Source of the DNA: Acidimicrobiaceae bacterium
Lineage (GTDB): Bacteria; Actinomycetota; Acidimicrobiia; Acidimicrobiales; RAAP-2
Assembly: GCA_003136495.1 (NCBI GenBank)
Contig: PLER01000092.1
Span: forward strand, 26,059 to 66,416
Direction of reading: 5' to 3'
Length of the DNA: 40,358 nt
In this document: positions 1 to 7,988 of the stretch, one piece after another
Numbering within the stretch: position 1 is the stretch's first letter
Layout: every line of letters begins with the position of its first letter
The notes under the pieces: model-generated
Seen by the model: the letters and a program-made list of their open reading frames with translations, nothing else
Told to the model about the DNA's origin: nothing
The model's database searches: none
Position numbers and translations under genes: made by a program

Positions 1-3000
1 AACCGCAACTGGATGACCGCGAGGGAGACGACCCTCGAGAGCGAGCTGTTGCCGCTACCGATCAGCGCGCTGACGCCGATCATCACGCCCGACATGAGTG
101 ACTCGGCCAGTTTCGACGAGGTGGTCGAGTTGTTGGTCAACGCCGGTCGCTCGTTGCCGCACGCGATCTTGATGATGATCCCTGAGGCGTGGGAACGATC
201 GACCGCGATGAGCCCCGCGCGGCGAGCGTTCTACCGCTACCACGCCGGACTGATGGAACCCTGGGACGGTCCGGCGTCGGTGACCTTCTGTGACGGGACG
301 GTCGCGGGCGCGGTGTTGGACCGAAACGGTCTACGTCCGGCGCGATACTGGGTCACCAAAGACCAACGCGTGATCTTGGCGAGCGAAGTGGGCGTGTTGC
401 CGATTGACCCCGCGAACATCGAACGAAAGGGTCGCCTCCAACCCGGCCGCGTGTTCCTGGTCGACGTCGAGCAGGGTCGCATTATCGACGACGACGAACT
501 GAAGTCGACGCTCGCTAACAGCGTGCCCTACGGCGAGTGGCTCGATCGTCACCAGATATCCCTCGACGCCATCGAAGCGCCGGAGTCCCTCACCCCGTCG
601 TACGTGTCGATCGTTCGTCTGCAGAAGAGCTTTGGCTACTCCGAAGAGGACCTCCGTCTCATCGTGCGGCACATGGCCCAGGTCGGCGAGGAGCCCATCG
701 GGTCGATGGGCTCGGACACCACCTTGCCGGTGCTCTCGAAGATGCCCCGCTCGATCTTTGACTACTTCACCCAGCTTTTCGCCCAAGTGACCAACCCACC
801 CCTCGACGCCATCCGCGAGGAACTCGTGACGTCGTCGCGAGTCGTGATCGGCGGGGAGGAGAACCTCCTCAACGAGAGCGAAGAGCACTGTCACCAGATC
901 GTCCTGCCCTCACCGGTGCTGAGCGTGAGCGAGCTGTACAAGATCCGCTACATCGACGAGTACCCCGGCGTCATCGGGTTTCGCACCGCCGCAATCGACG
1001 GGCTCTTCATGGCCCACGGCCCCGGCACCGCCGCCGAACGGCTCGCCGCGGCCTTAGAAGACGTCACCAACGACGCGGTCGCCAAGGTCCGCGCCGGCGT
1101 CAACGTCGTGATCTTGAGTGACCGCGGAACCTCCGCGGCCCACGCCGCGATTCCCAGCCTGCTGCTCGCCTCGGCCGTGCACCACCGACTGGTGGCCGAG
1201 CATCTTCGCACCAGTGCCGCGCTCGTGATCGAGGCGGGTGACGTGCGCGAGGTGCATCACGTGGCGTTGCTCTTGGGCTTTGGGGCGTCGGCCGTGTGTC
1301 CCTACCTGGCGTACGAGTCGATCGACGCGTTGATCTCCACGGGTGAACTCAACGAGTTGAGCGCCTTTGAGGCGCGCTACCAGTACGGCAAGACCCTCAA
1401 CAAGGGGGTCATCAAGGTGATGTCCAAGATGGGCGTCAGCACGGTGGCGAGCTACGTCGGCTCCCAGCTCTTCGAGCCCGTCGGGCTCTCCGAGGACGTC
1501 CTCGCGCGCTACTTCCCGGGCTTTCACTCCCGTCTGGGCGGCGCGACGTTAGAGCGAATCGCCGGCGACGTCCTGCAGTGGCACGCCAGCGCCTTCGAAC
1601 CCGAGGTCGGTCAACCCGTGGAGATCGTCAATCGCGGCGAGTATCAGTGGCGACGCGAGGGTGAGTTGCATCTCTTTAACCCCCGCACCGTGCAGAAACT
1701 CCAGCACGCCACTCGCGCCAAGCGCTACGACCTCTTCAAGGAGTACTCGACGCTCGTGGACGAACAGGCCAGCGGGAAGATGACGCTGCGCTCGCTGCTC
1801 TCACTCGTGCCGAGTGCGACGCCCATACCGCTCGAGGAGGTCGAAGGCGTCGCGGCGATCGTCAAGCGCTTCAACACCGGGGCGATGTCCTACGGCTCCA
1901 TCTCCCAAGAGGCCCACGAGACCCTCGCGGTGGCGATGAACCGCCTCGGGGGCAAGTCCAACACCGGCGAGGGCGGCGAGGACGAGGAGCGCTTCGACAC
2001 CACCGACCCGCGCCAGAACACGCGCTCGGCCATCAAACAAGTCGCCTCCGGGCGATTCGGGGTGACGAGCCGGTACTTGGTCAACGCCGACGACCTGCAG
2101 ATCAAGATGGCCCAGGGCGCCAAGCCGGGTGAAGGTGGTCAACTCCCGGGGTCCAAGGTCTACCCCTGGATCGCGAAGACCCGTCACTCGACCCCGGGGG
2201 TGGGTCTCATCTCGCCCCCGCCGCACCACGACATCTACTCCATCGAGGACCTCAAGCAGTTGATCTACGACCTCAAGAACGCGAACGACCAAGCGCGAGT
2301 TCACGTCAAGTTGGTGAGCGAACAAGGTGTCGGGACCATCGCCGCCGGGGTCGCCAAGGCGCACGCTGACGTGATCTTGATCTCCGGCCACGACGGGGGG
2401 ACCGGCGCCGCGCCGTTGACGTCGCTCAAGCACGCCGGCACGCCCTGGGAACTCGGACTCGCCGAGGCGCACCAGACCTTGGCGGCGAACGGTTTGCGCA
2501 GTCGGGTGGTGCTTCAGACCGACGGACAGCTCAAGACCGGTCGCGACGTGATCATGGCCGCCCTCCTCGGCGCCGAGGAGTACGGGTTCGCCTCCGCACC
2601 ACTGGTCGTCTCGGGCTGCGTGATGATGCGGGTCTGTCACCTCGATACCTGTCCCGTCGGCATCGCCACGCAGAATCCCCTGCTGCGCGAGCGCTTCACG
2701 GGCAAACCCGAGTTCGTCGAACACTTCTTCGAATTCGTGGCCGAGGAGGTTCGCGAGTACCTCTCCCTCCTCGGGGCGCGCACCCTCGACGAGGTTATCG
2801 GCGACGTCTCGAAGCTCTCGGTGATCACCGACGTGGATGAGTTCAACGACCTCGACGTCTCGGCGCTGCTGTCCTTCGTCGAACCCGATCAACGTCGCCA
2901 GAGCATCAAGCAAGACCACGGTCTCGACGGCGCGCTCGACTGGCTCTTCCTCGACGACGCCGTCGACGCCGCCAAGCGCGGTACGCCGTTTCACTTCGCC

Positions 3001-3720
3001 TCCGCCGTGCGCAACGTCAACCGGGCGGTGGGCACCTTGACCGGAAGCGCCATCACGCGCTCGCTCGGCGCGCGTACTCTCGCCGACGATCACATCCAGA
3101 TCGACCTCGTCGGGTCGGCCGGCCAGAGCCTCGGGGCGTTCGTGCCGTCGGGCGTGACGCTGCGCCTGTGGGGCGACACCAACGACTACGCCGGCAAGGG
3201 GCTCTCGGGCGGACGCATCGTGATTCGTCCCGACGCGTCGGCGAGTTTCGCGAGCGACGAGAACATCATCGCGGGCAACGTGATCGGCTACGGCGCCACC
3301 AGCGGAGAGATCTTCATCAGCGGCGTCGTCGGTGAACGCTGTGGCGTTCGCAACTCTGGCGCGACGATCATCGTCGAGGGCACCGGGGACCACGCCTGTG
3401 AGTACATGACCGGCGGGGTCGTGGTGATCCTCGGGGGCGTCGGTCGAAACCTCGCCGCGGGGATGTCCGGCGGCACACTCTACCTCTACGACCCCGAGGT
3501 CACCGTCCACGACCACCTGAGCGCGGGGGTCTACGAGATCGAGATGCTCGAGTACGAGGACGACCTACGCCTCCACGGACTCTTGACGCGTTACCGCGAC
3601 GAGACGGGCTCTACGAAGGCCGGGCGCATCCTCGGGGACTGGCGCCACGAGCGAATGCACTTCGTGCGCATCGAGACCTCGGAGTATCAACGCGTGCGCG
3701 ACGAGGTCAAGGGTGGGTAA
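1..3720 (+). CDS. gltB: Glutamate synthase large subunit, 5' truncated by window edge
   Basis: This is the large subunit of glutamate synthase (GOGAT), which moves the glutamine amide nitrogen to 2-oxoglutarate in the cytoplasm. The frame is open from base 1, and the residues before the first ATG (NRNW) continue the family's amidotransferase domain. The gene therefore starts upstream and the listed ATG at 13 is internal. About 1239 residues are visible of a family length near 1500, so the N-terminal catalytic Cys of the class II amidotransferase lies outside the window. Visible parts in order are the rest of the amidotransferase domain, the central domain, the FMN-binding synthase domain (MSYGSIS, GGKSNTGEGGED), the iron-sulfur cluster cysteines (CVMMRVCHLDTCPVG, from about residue 869 counting from the ATG at base 13), and the C-terminal GxGxG beta-helix. 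Its 3' end overlaps gltD by 8 bp, which implies translational coupling. Identity is secure. Confidence 0.97.
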   Translation, partial: NRNWMTARETTLESELLPLPISALTPIITPDMSDSASFDEVVELLVNAGRSLPHAILMMIPEAWERSTAMSPARRAFYRYHAGLMEPWDGPASVTFCDGTVAGAVLDRNGLRPARYWVTKDQRVILASEVGVLPIDPANIERKGRLQPGRVFLVDVEQGRIIDDDELKSTLANSVPYGEWLDRHQISLDAIEAPESLTPSYVSIVRLQKSFGYSEEDLRLIVRHMAQVGEEPIGSMGSDTTLPVLSKMPRSIFDYFTQLFAQVTNPPLDAIREELVTSSRVVIGGEENLLNESEEHCHQIVLPSPVLSVSELYKIRYIDEYPGVIGFRTAAIDGLFMAHGPGTAAERLAAALEDVTNDAVAKVRAGVNVVILSDRGTSAAHAAIPSLLLASAVHHRLVAEHLRTSAALVIEAGDVREVHHVALLLGFGASAVCPYLAYESIDALISTGELNELSAFEARYQYGKTLNKGVIKVMSKMGVSTVASYVGSQLFEPVGLSEDVLARYFPGFHSRLGGATLERIAGDVLQWHASAFEPEVGQPVEIVNRGEYQWRREGELHLFNPRTVQKLQHATRAKRYDLFKEYSTLVDEQASGKMTLRSLLSLVPSATPIPLEEVEGVAAIVKRFNTGAMSYGSISQEAHETLAVAMNRLGGKSNTGEGGEDEERFDTTDPRQNTRSAIKQVASGRFGVTSRYLVNADDLQIKMAQGAKPGEGGQLPGSKVYPWIAKTRHSTPGVGLISPPPHHDIYSIEDLKQLIYDLKNANDQARVHVKLVSEQGVGTIAAGVAKAHADVILISGHDGGTGAAPLTSLKHAGTPWELGLAEAHQTLAANGLRSRVVLQTDGQLKTGRDVIMAALLGAEEYGFASAPLVVSGCVMMRVCHLDTCPVGIATQNPLLRERFTGKPEFVEHFFEFVAEEVREYLSLLGARTLDEVIGDVSKLSVITDVDEFNDLDVSALLSFVEPDQRRQSIKQDHGLDGALDWLFLDDAVDAAKRGTPFHFASAVRNVNRAVGTLTGSAITRSLGARTLADDHIQIDLVGSAGQSLGAFVPSGVTLRLWGDTNDYAGKGLSGGRIVIRPDASASFASDENIIAGNVIGYGATSGEIFISGVVGERCGVRNSGATIIVEGTGDHACEYMTGGVVVILGGVGRNLAAGMSGGTLYLYDPEVTVHDHLSAGVYEIEMLEYEDDLRLHGLLTRYRDETGSTKAGRILGDWRHERMHFVRIETSEYQRVRDEVKGG

Positions 3721-5143
3721 GGTCACCGGTTTTTTGGAGGTGCCCCGACGAGGACCCGAGTATCGACCGGTGCCCGTTCGTCTGCGCGACTGGCGCGAGG
3801 TCTACGTGCGCCAGAGCGACGAGGAGATCTCCGCTCAGGGGTCACGCTGCATGGACTGCGGGATTCCCTTCTGCATGCAGGGCTGCCCCCTCGGTAATCG
3901 GATACCGACCTTCAACGACGCCGCCTACAAGTACCAGTGGCACCACGCCGCCGAACAACTCTTTGACACCAACAACTTTCCCGAGTTCACCGGCCGGCTC
4001 TGTCCCGCCCCGTGCGAGTCCGCGTGCGTCCTTGGCATCAACAGCGATCCCGTGACGATTGAACGACTCGAGTACGAGGTGGCCGAACACGCCTTCGCGG
4101 CCGGGTTGGCCGTCGCGCGAGCGACCCCGCACGAGAGTGGACGACGGGTGGCGGTGGTCGGCTCGGGTCCCGCAGGTCTGGCCGCCGCGGCCCAACTACG
4201 CAGCGTCGGGCACGCCGTGAGCGTCTTTGAGCGCAGCGACGCCATCGGCGGACTCCTGCGCTACGGCATCCCCGAGTTCAAGATGGAAAAGTCGGTGTTG
4301 GACCGGCGACTGGCGGTGATGCGCGAGAGCGGCGTCGAGTTCTTCCCCAACGTCACCGTGGGCGAGGGCGCTACGTCCTTAGAGGAGCTTCGGGCGAACT
4401 TTGATGCGGTGGTCATCGCCATTGGTTCGACGCGGCCACGAATGATTCCCGTGCCCGGCGCCGAACTGACGGGCATCTACCCGGCGATGGTCTTTCTCGA
4501 GGGCGCGAATCGTGCCGTCACTACGGGCAGTGCACCGTCGATCGACGCCGCGGGCGCGCACGTCGTGATCCTCGGTGGTGGCGACACCGGCGCCGACTGT
4601 CTCGGCACGGTGCATCGACACGGGGCCGCCTCGGTTATCCAGATCGAGATTCTCGACCGCCCGCCCGACGAGCGTCCCTTCGACGAACCGTGGCCGACGA
4701 TGCCGAGGATCTTTAAGACGAGCTCCGCCCACGCCGAGGGCGGGGAGCGGCTGTTCTCGAGCGAGACGCTGGAGTTTCGAGGGTCGACGCGAGTCGAGGA
4801 GATCGTGATCAACGACCACCTGAGTGGTGAGTCGGTGACCTTCCCCGCGGACCTCGTGCTCATCGCCGCGGGCTTCGTCGGTCCGGAACTCGACCAGTTG
4901 GCCCTTAACGCGGAGCGTCACCTCACCGCTCGCCAGACCCTCTCAGTCACCGAGGACTGGCGGGTTCGCGAACTCGACGGGTCGACGCCGGTGTTCGCCT
5001 GCGGCGACGCGGTGCGCGGACAGAGCCTCATCGTCTGGGCGATCGCCGAGGGCCGCAGCGCTGCCTCGGCGGTCGACGCCGCCCTCTCGGGACGGCCGAG
5101 TGCGCTCCCGGCACCGGTGGAGCCCTACGCGCTCTCCTGGTAG
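3713..5143 (+). CDS. gltD: Glutamate synthase small subunit
   Basis: This 476-residue protein is the NAD(P)H-oxidising small subunit of glutamate synthase and passes electrons through flavin and iron-sulfur clusters to GltB. N-terminal cluster cysteines are visible at C46, C49, C54 and C58, with a second set at C97, C101 and C105 (CPAPCESAC). The FAD-binding Rossmann motif GSGPAG is at about residues 150-155. A second nucleotide-binding motif, GGGDTGADCLG, follows for NAD(P)H, and a C-terminal FAD motif reads FACGDAVRGQSL. Length is normal for the family. The GTG start lies inside the last codons of gltB (8 bp overlap), so the two subunits are probably made in step. The pair supports ammonium assimilation. 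No regulator is adjacent. Confidence 0.96.
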   Translation: MGKVTGFLEVPRRGPEYRPVPVRLRDWREVYVRQSDEEISAQGSRCMDCGIPFCMQGCPLGNRIPTFNDAAYKYQWHHAAEQLFDTNNFPEFTGRLCPAPCESACVLGINSDPVTIERLEYEVAEHAFAAGLAVARATPHESGRRVAVVGSGPAGLAAAAQLRSVGHAVSVFERSDAIGGLLRYGIPEFKMEKSVLDRRLAVMRESGVEFFPNVTVGEGATSLEELRANFDAVVIAIGSTRPRMIPVPGAELTGIYPAMVFLEGANRAVTTGSAPSIDAAGAHVVILGGGDTGADCLGTVHRHGAASVIQIEILDRPPDERPFDEPWPTMPRIFKTSSAHAEGGERLFSSETLEFRGSTRVEEIVINDHLSGESVTFPADLVLIAAGFVGPELDQLALNAERHLTARQTLSVTEDWRVRELDGSTPVFACGDAVRGQSLIVWAIAEGRSAASAVDAALSGRPSALPAPVEPYALSW

Positions 5144-5164
5144 GGAAGGACGTAGAGGATTCTG

Positions 5165-5170
5165 TAGCAT
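5165..5170 (+). promoter_or_regulatory. Possible -10 hexamer TAGCAT for the acyl-CoA synthetase
   Basis: TAGCAT fits the TANNNT pattern seen before many genes here. It lies 27 bp before the ATG at 5198, leaving a short leader that holds the strong ribosome site AGGGGGG at about 5190. No convincing -35 box is visible. Confidence 0.35.
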
Positions 5171-5197
5171 GCTCCCAACGATGATGTCAGGGGGGTC

Positions 5198-6814
5198 ATG
5201 AAGAGCACCATGCAGGACGCGCCGCTGTTGATCAGCGGGATCATCCGCCACGGCGAGTACGTCTACGCCGACAAGAAGGTCTTCACGGTCACTCCCGAGG
5301 GCGTGGAGGAGGCCACGTTCTTCCAGATCGCCAAGCGGGCCGAGCAACTCGCCGCCGCCCTCACCAACCTGGGCGTGCGACCCGGGGACCGCGTGGGCAC
5401 CTTCATGTGGAACAACCAAGCCCACATGGAGGCGTACCTGGCGGTGCCGAGCATGGGCGCCGTCTTACACACCCTCAACATTCGTCTCTTCCCCGAGCAA
5501 CTGGCCTACATCATCAATCACGCCGAAGACGACATCGTGATCGTCGACGCGTCCCTCGCCCCGCTCTTCGCGCGCGTGCGCGATCAGATACCAACGGTCA
5601 AGACCATCATCCTCCACGGCGAAGAGACGACCGGTGTGCTCGGTGACACGTTGGACTACGAAACGTTGGTCAGCGCCGAGCGACCGGGCTTCGAGTGGCC
5701 CGAACTCGACGAGCGTGACGCGGCGATCATGTGTTACACCTCGGGAACGACGGGCAACCCCAAGGGCGTCGTGTACTCGCATCGCTCGACCTGGCTGCAC
5801 TCGATGGCCTCGACGACCGCGAACTCCATTGGACTCTCCGAGCGAGACCGCTGTCTGCTCATCGTGCCCATGTTCCACGTCAACGCTTGGGGCACCGTCT
5901 ACACCTCGTTCTTCGCCGGCATGGAGTTGATCATGCCCCAGATGTTCCTCCAGGGCGCGCCCATCATAAAGATGGTGCGCGAACTGCGACCGACCATTTC
6001 CCTCGGGGTCCCGACGATCTGGAACGACGTGCTCCAGGTCGCCGAAACGACCCCCGAGACCGACCTGTCGAGCCTGCGCGCGATACTCGCCGGCGGTTCG
6101 GCGGTGCCGCGTTTCATGATCGAGGCTTTCCGCGACCGCTTCGGCCTGGACATGATCCAAGGGTGGGGGATGACCGAGACGAGCCCCCTGGCCGCGGTCT
6201 CCATACCTCCCGCGGGCACGCCGCCCGAGCACGAGGTGGACTACCGGGTGAAGTCCGGTCGAGTGGTCGCCGGCGTCGAGATGCGCATCACCAGCGACGA
6301 CGGGACCGTACTCGCGCGCGACGGTAAGACGGTCGGGGAGTTCGAGATCCGCGGCCCCTGGATCACCGGCGCCTACTTCGGCGTCGAGGACCCCGAGAAG
6401 TTCCGCGACGGCTGGCTGCGTACGGGGGACATCGGCACCTTGGACGCCGAGGGGTTCATGGTGGTGAGTGACCGGACCAAGGACGTCATCAAATCCGGGG
6501 GCGAGTGGATCAGTTCCGTCGAACTCGAAGCGACCATGATGGCCCATCCGGCGGTCTTTGAAGCCGCGGTGATCGCCGTGCCCGACGACAAGTGGCAGGA
6601 ACGACCGCTCTGTTGCGTGGTGCTGCGACCCGAGGCGAGCGCCACGGTAGAAGAACTCCGGGCGTTCCTGGCCGAGCGAGTGGCCAAGTGGTGGCTACCC
6701 GAGCGCTGGACCTTCCTCGACACCGTGCCGAAGACCAGCGTCGGGAAGTTCGACAAGAAGGTGTTGCGCGCGGAGTACGCGGCGGGAGATCTCGAGGTCG
6801 TGGTCGTCGAGTGA
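5198..6814 (+). CDS. AMP-forming fatty acyl-CoA synthetase (ANL superfamily)
   Basis: This 538-residue adenylate-forming enzyme activates a carboxylic acid, probably a medium- or long-chain fatty acid, with ATP and CoA. The phosphate-binding loop YTSGTTGNPKG starts at residue 180. GWGMTETSP is the adenine-site motif, TGDIG the hinge region, and KTSVGKFDKKVLR holds the C-terminal catalytic Lys. The overall pattern resembles the AlkK/FadD-like medium-to-long-chain group, but chain length cannot be fixed from sequence. The ATG at 5198 is preceded by AGGGGGG at good spacing. The gene starts 54 bp after gltD. Its stop codon overlaps the start of a small coiled-coil ORF (TGATG arrangement), so the two are probably co-translated. 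An aryl-acid substrate is possible. Confidence 0.9.
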   Translation: MKSTMQDAPLLISGIIRHGEYVYADKKVFTVTPEGVEEATFFQIAKRAEQLAAALTNLGVRPGDRVGTFMWNNQAHMEAYLAVPSMGAVLHTLNIRLFPEQLAYIINHAEDDIVIVDASLAPLFARVRDQIPTVKTIILHGEETTGVLGDTLDYETLVSAERPGFEWPELDERDAAIMCYTSGTTGNPKGVVYSHRSTWLHSMASTTANSIGLSERDRCLLIVPMFHVNAWGTVYTSFFAGMELIMPQMFLQGAPIIKMVRELRPTISLGVPTIWNDVLQVAETTPETDLSSLRAILAGGSAVPRFMIEAFRDRFGLDMIQGWGMTETSPLAAVSIPPAGTPPEHEVDYRVKSGRVVAGVEMRITSDDGTVLARDGKTVGEFEIRGPWITGAYFGVEDPEKFRDGWLRTGDIGTLDAEGFMVVSDRTKDVIKSGGEWISSVELEATMMAHPAVFEAAVIAVPDDKWQERPLCCVVLRPEASATVEELRAFLAERVAKWWLPERWTFLDTVPKTSVGKFDKKVLRAEYAAGDLEVVVVE

Positions 6815-7011
6815 TGGCGTCCTTCGAGGGTCTCGCCGACGAGATCGCGGCACTGGAGCGTCGAGTCGCGGACACCATCTTTGATGCCCTACGCGCGCAA
6901 CTGCGTAGCGAGGGGGCCGAGGAGGCCAAGGAGCTCGAACGACAGCTCTCGAAGGTTCGCCGGAGTCTGCAGAAGGCCGAAGCGCTGCTACGTCGACAAG
7001 AAGAGGACTAG
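6814..7011 (+). CDS. Small coiled-coil protein of 65 residues
   Basis: I recognise no family. The ORF track lists a longer frame from 6592. The ATG at 6814 overlaps the stop of the acyl-CoA synthetase by one base and gives a 65-residue product. The protein is almost entirely charged helix, rich in Glu, Arg, Ala and Leu with heptad-like spacing (LERQLSKVRRSLQKAEALL), so a coiled coil is likely. Coupling to the synthetase suggests a partner or scaffold role, which is inference only. It ends on the palindrome CTAG, which also supplies the stop codon of the opposing LOG gene (4 bp shared). Confidence 0.6.
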   Translation: MASFEGLADEIAALERRVADTIFDALRAQLRSEGAEEAKELERQLSKVRRSLQKAEALLRRQEED

Positions 7012-7988
7012 CGGACCCATTCGTTCACCTCGTCGATCACGCGGCGTACGTTGAGGTAGTTGCGGCCGTCAAAGTCGAAGGCGATGGTGTTCTCGGGCTC
7101 GAGTTGGTAGCCCGAAATCCCGTCGAATCCCGGCACCGCGGTGCGCAAGCGCTCGAGTTGCTCGGGGGTCGGTGCCTGTCGCAACGTGACCACAGCCCGC
7201 TCGCCGTTGATCGCGAAGCCCACGAAGTTGGAGTAGAAGTGCTCTATCTCTTTCACGGTTTCTTCCACCGACGTGGCGAGCCGTACGAGACTCATGTCGC
7301 CGACGTCCACGTAGTCATTCGCCACGATGCCCTCTTCCATGAACGTCATCCACTGGGACCAGAAGAGCCCGTCGGGGGTGTCGAGGAGCACGACGGGCGC
7401 CGGGTTCGTCTTGCCGGTGCTGAGTAGCGTGAGCACCTCGAAGAGCTCGTCCATCGTCCCGAGACCACCGGGCAGCACCACGAAGGCGATCGACGGCCGG
7501 GTCAGGGCGACCTTGCGGGTGAAGAAGTAGTTCATTGTCACCAGGCTCGTCGTGGCGTCGATGTAGGCGTTGGCGTTCTGCTCGAAGGGGAGTTTGATGT
7601 TCACCCCGAGCGTGTTGGCGCTGCCCGCGCCCTTGGAGGAGGCCTCCATGATCCCCGGTCCCGCACCGGTGACGATGATCCAGTTCCGTTCGGCCATTTC
7701 GTGGGCGAGTTCGCGGGTCATCTCAAAGAGTGGACTGTCGACCTTGGTGCGTGCGGAACCGAAGATCGTCAGCTTCTTTCGATCCTGCCACTTGTCAAAG
7801 AGCATGAACGCCTCGAGGAGTTCATCGATGGCGGTCACGGCGACTCGCAGATCCTTGGTCGCGGCGTCGGCTTCGGCGACCATGACGACGCGCGCCAGGA
7901 GGTCTCGCAGCAGTTCTCGCCGCTCCGGGGACATGACCGTGTCCGCGTCGAGGTCCTCGAGGAGCGATTCGATGAGGGTGCGCGCCAC
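7008..7988 (-). CDS. LOG-family nucleotide phosphoribohydrolase-like protein
   Basis: This 326-residue protein has the Rossmann-like LOG fold often mislabelled lysine decarboxylase. Members cleave the N-glycosidic bond of nucleoside 5'-monophosphates, including cytokinin ribotides. The two signature motifs are clear: GAGPGIMEA at residues 108-116 and PGGLGTMDE at 173-181. It is longer than the plain LOG enzyme of about 190 residues, with a helical N-terminal extension of about 70 residues and a C-terminal region of about 80 residues. The exact substrate is therefore uncertain. The GTG start overlaps the fbiC stop by one base (TAGTG), so it is probably co-translated with fbiC. In Mycobacterium tuberculosis the LOG protein Rv1205 is a known Pup-proteasome substrate. 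Whether that applies to this longer homologue is unknown. Confidence 0.85.
   Translation of the reverse strand: MARTLIESLLEDLDADTVMSPERRELLRDLLARVVMVAEADAATKDLRVAVTAIDELLEAFMLFDKWQDRKKLTIFGSARTKVDSPLFEMTRELAHEMAERNWIIVTGAGPGIMEASSKGAGSANTLGVNIKLPFEQNANAYIDATTSLVTMNYFFTRKVALTRPSIAFVVLPGGLGTMDELFEVLTLLSTGKTNPAPVVLLDTPDGLFWSQWMTFMEEGIVANDYVDVGDMSLVRLATSVEETVKEIEHFYSNFVGFAINGERAVVTLRQAPTPEQLERLRTAVPGFDGISGYQLEPENTIAFDFDGRNYLNVRRVIDEVNEWVR

Noticed and set aside
1801-3516. 571-residue ORF on the minus strand inside gltB
   Set aside because: It lies antisense to the highly conserved FMN and iron-sulfur domains of gltB. Its sequence is rich in Arg, Val, Gly and Asp without any family motif, as expected for a shadow frame in GC-rich DNA.
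5465-6547. 360-residue ORF on the minus strand inside the acyl-CoA synthetase
   Set aside because: This is a shadow of a clear enzyme gene, with no recognisable domain and no promoter or ribosome site.
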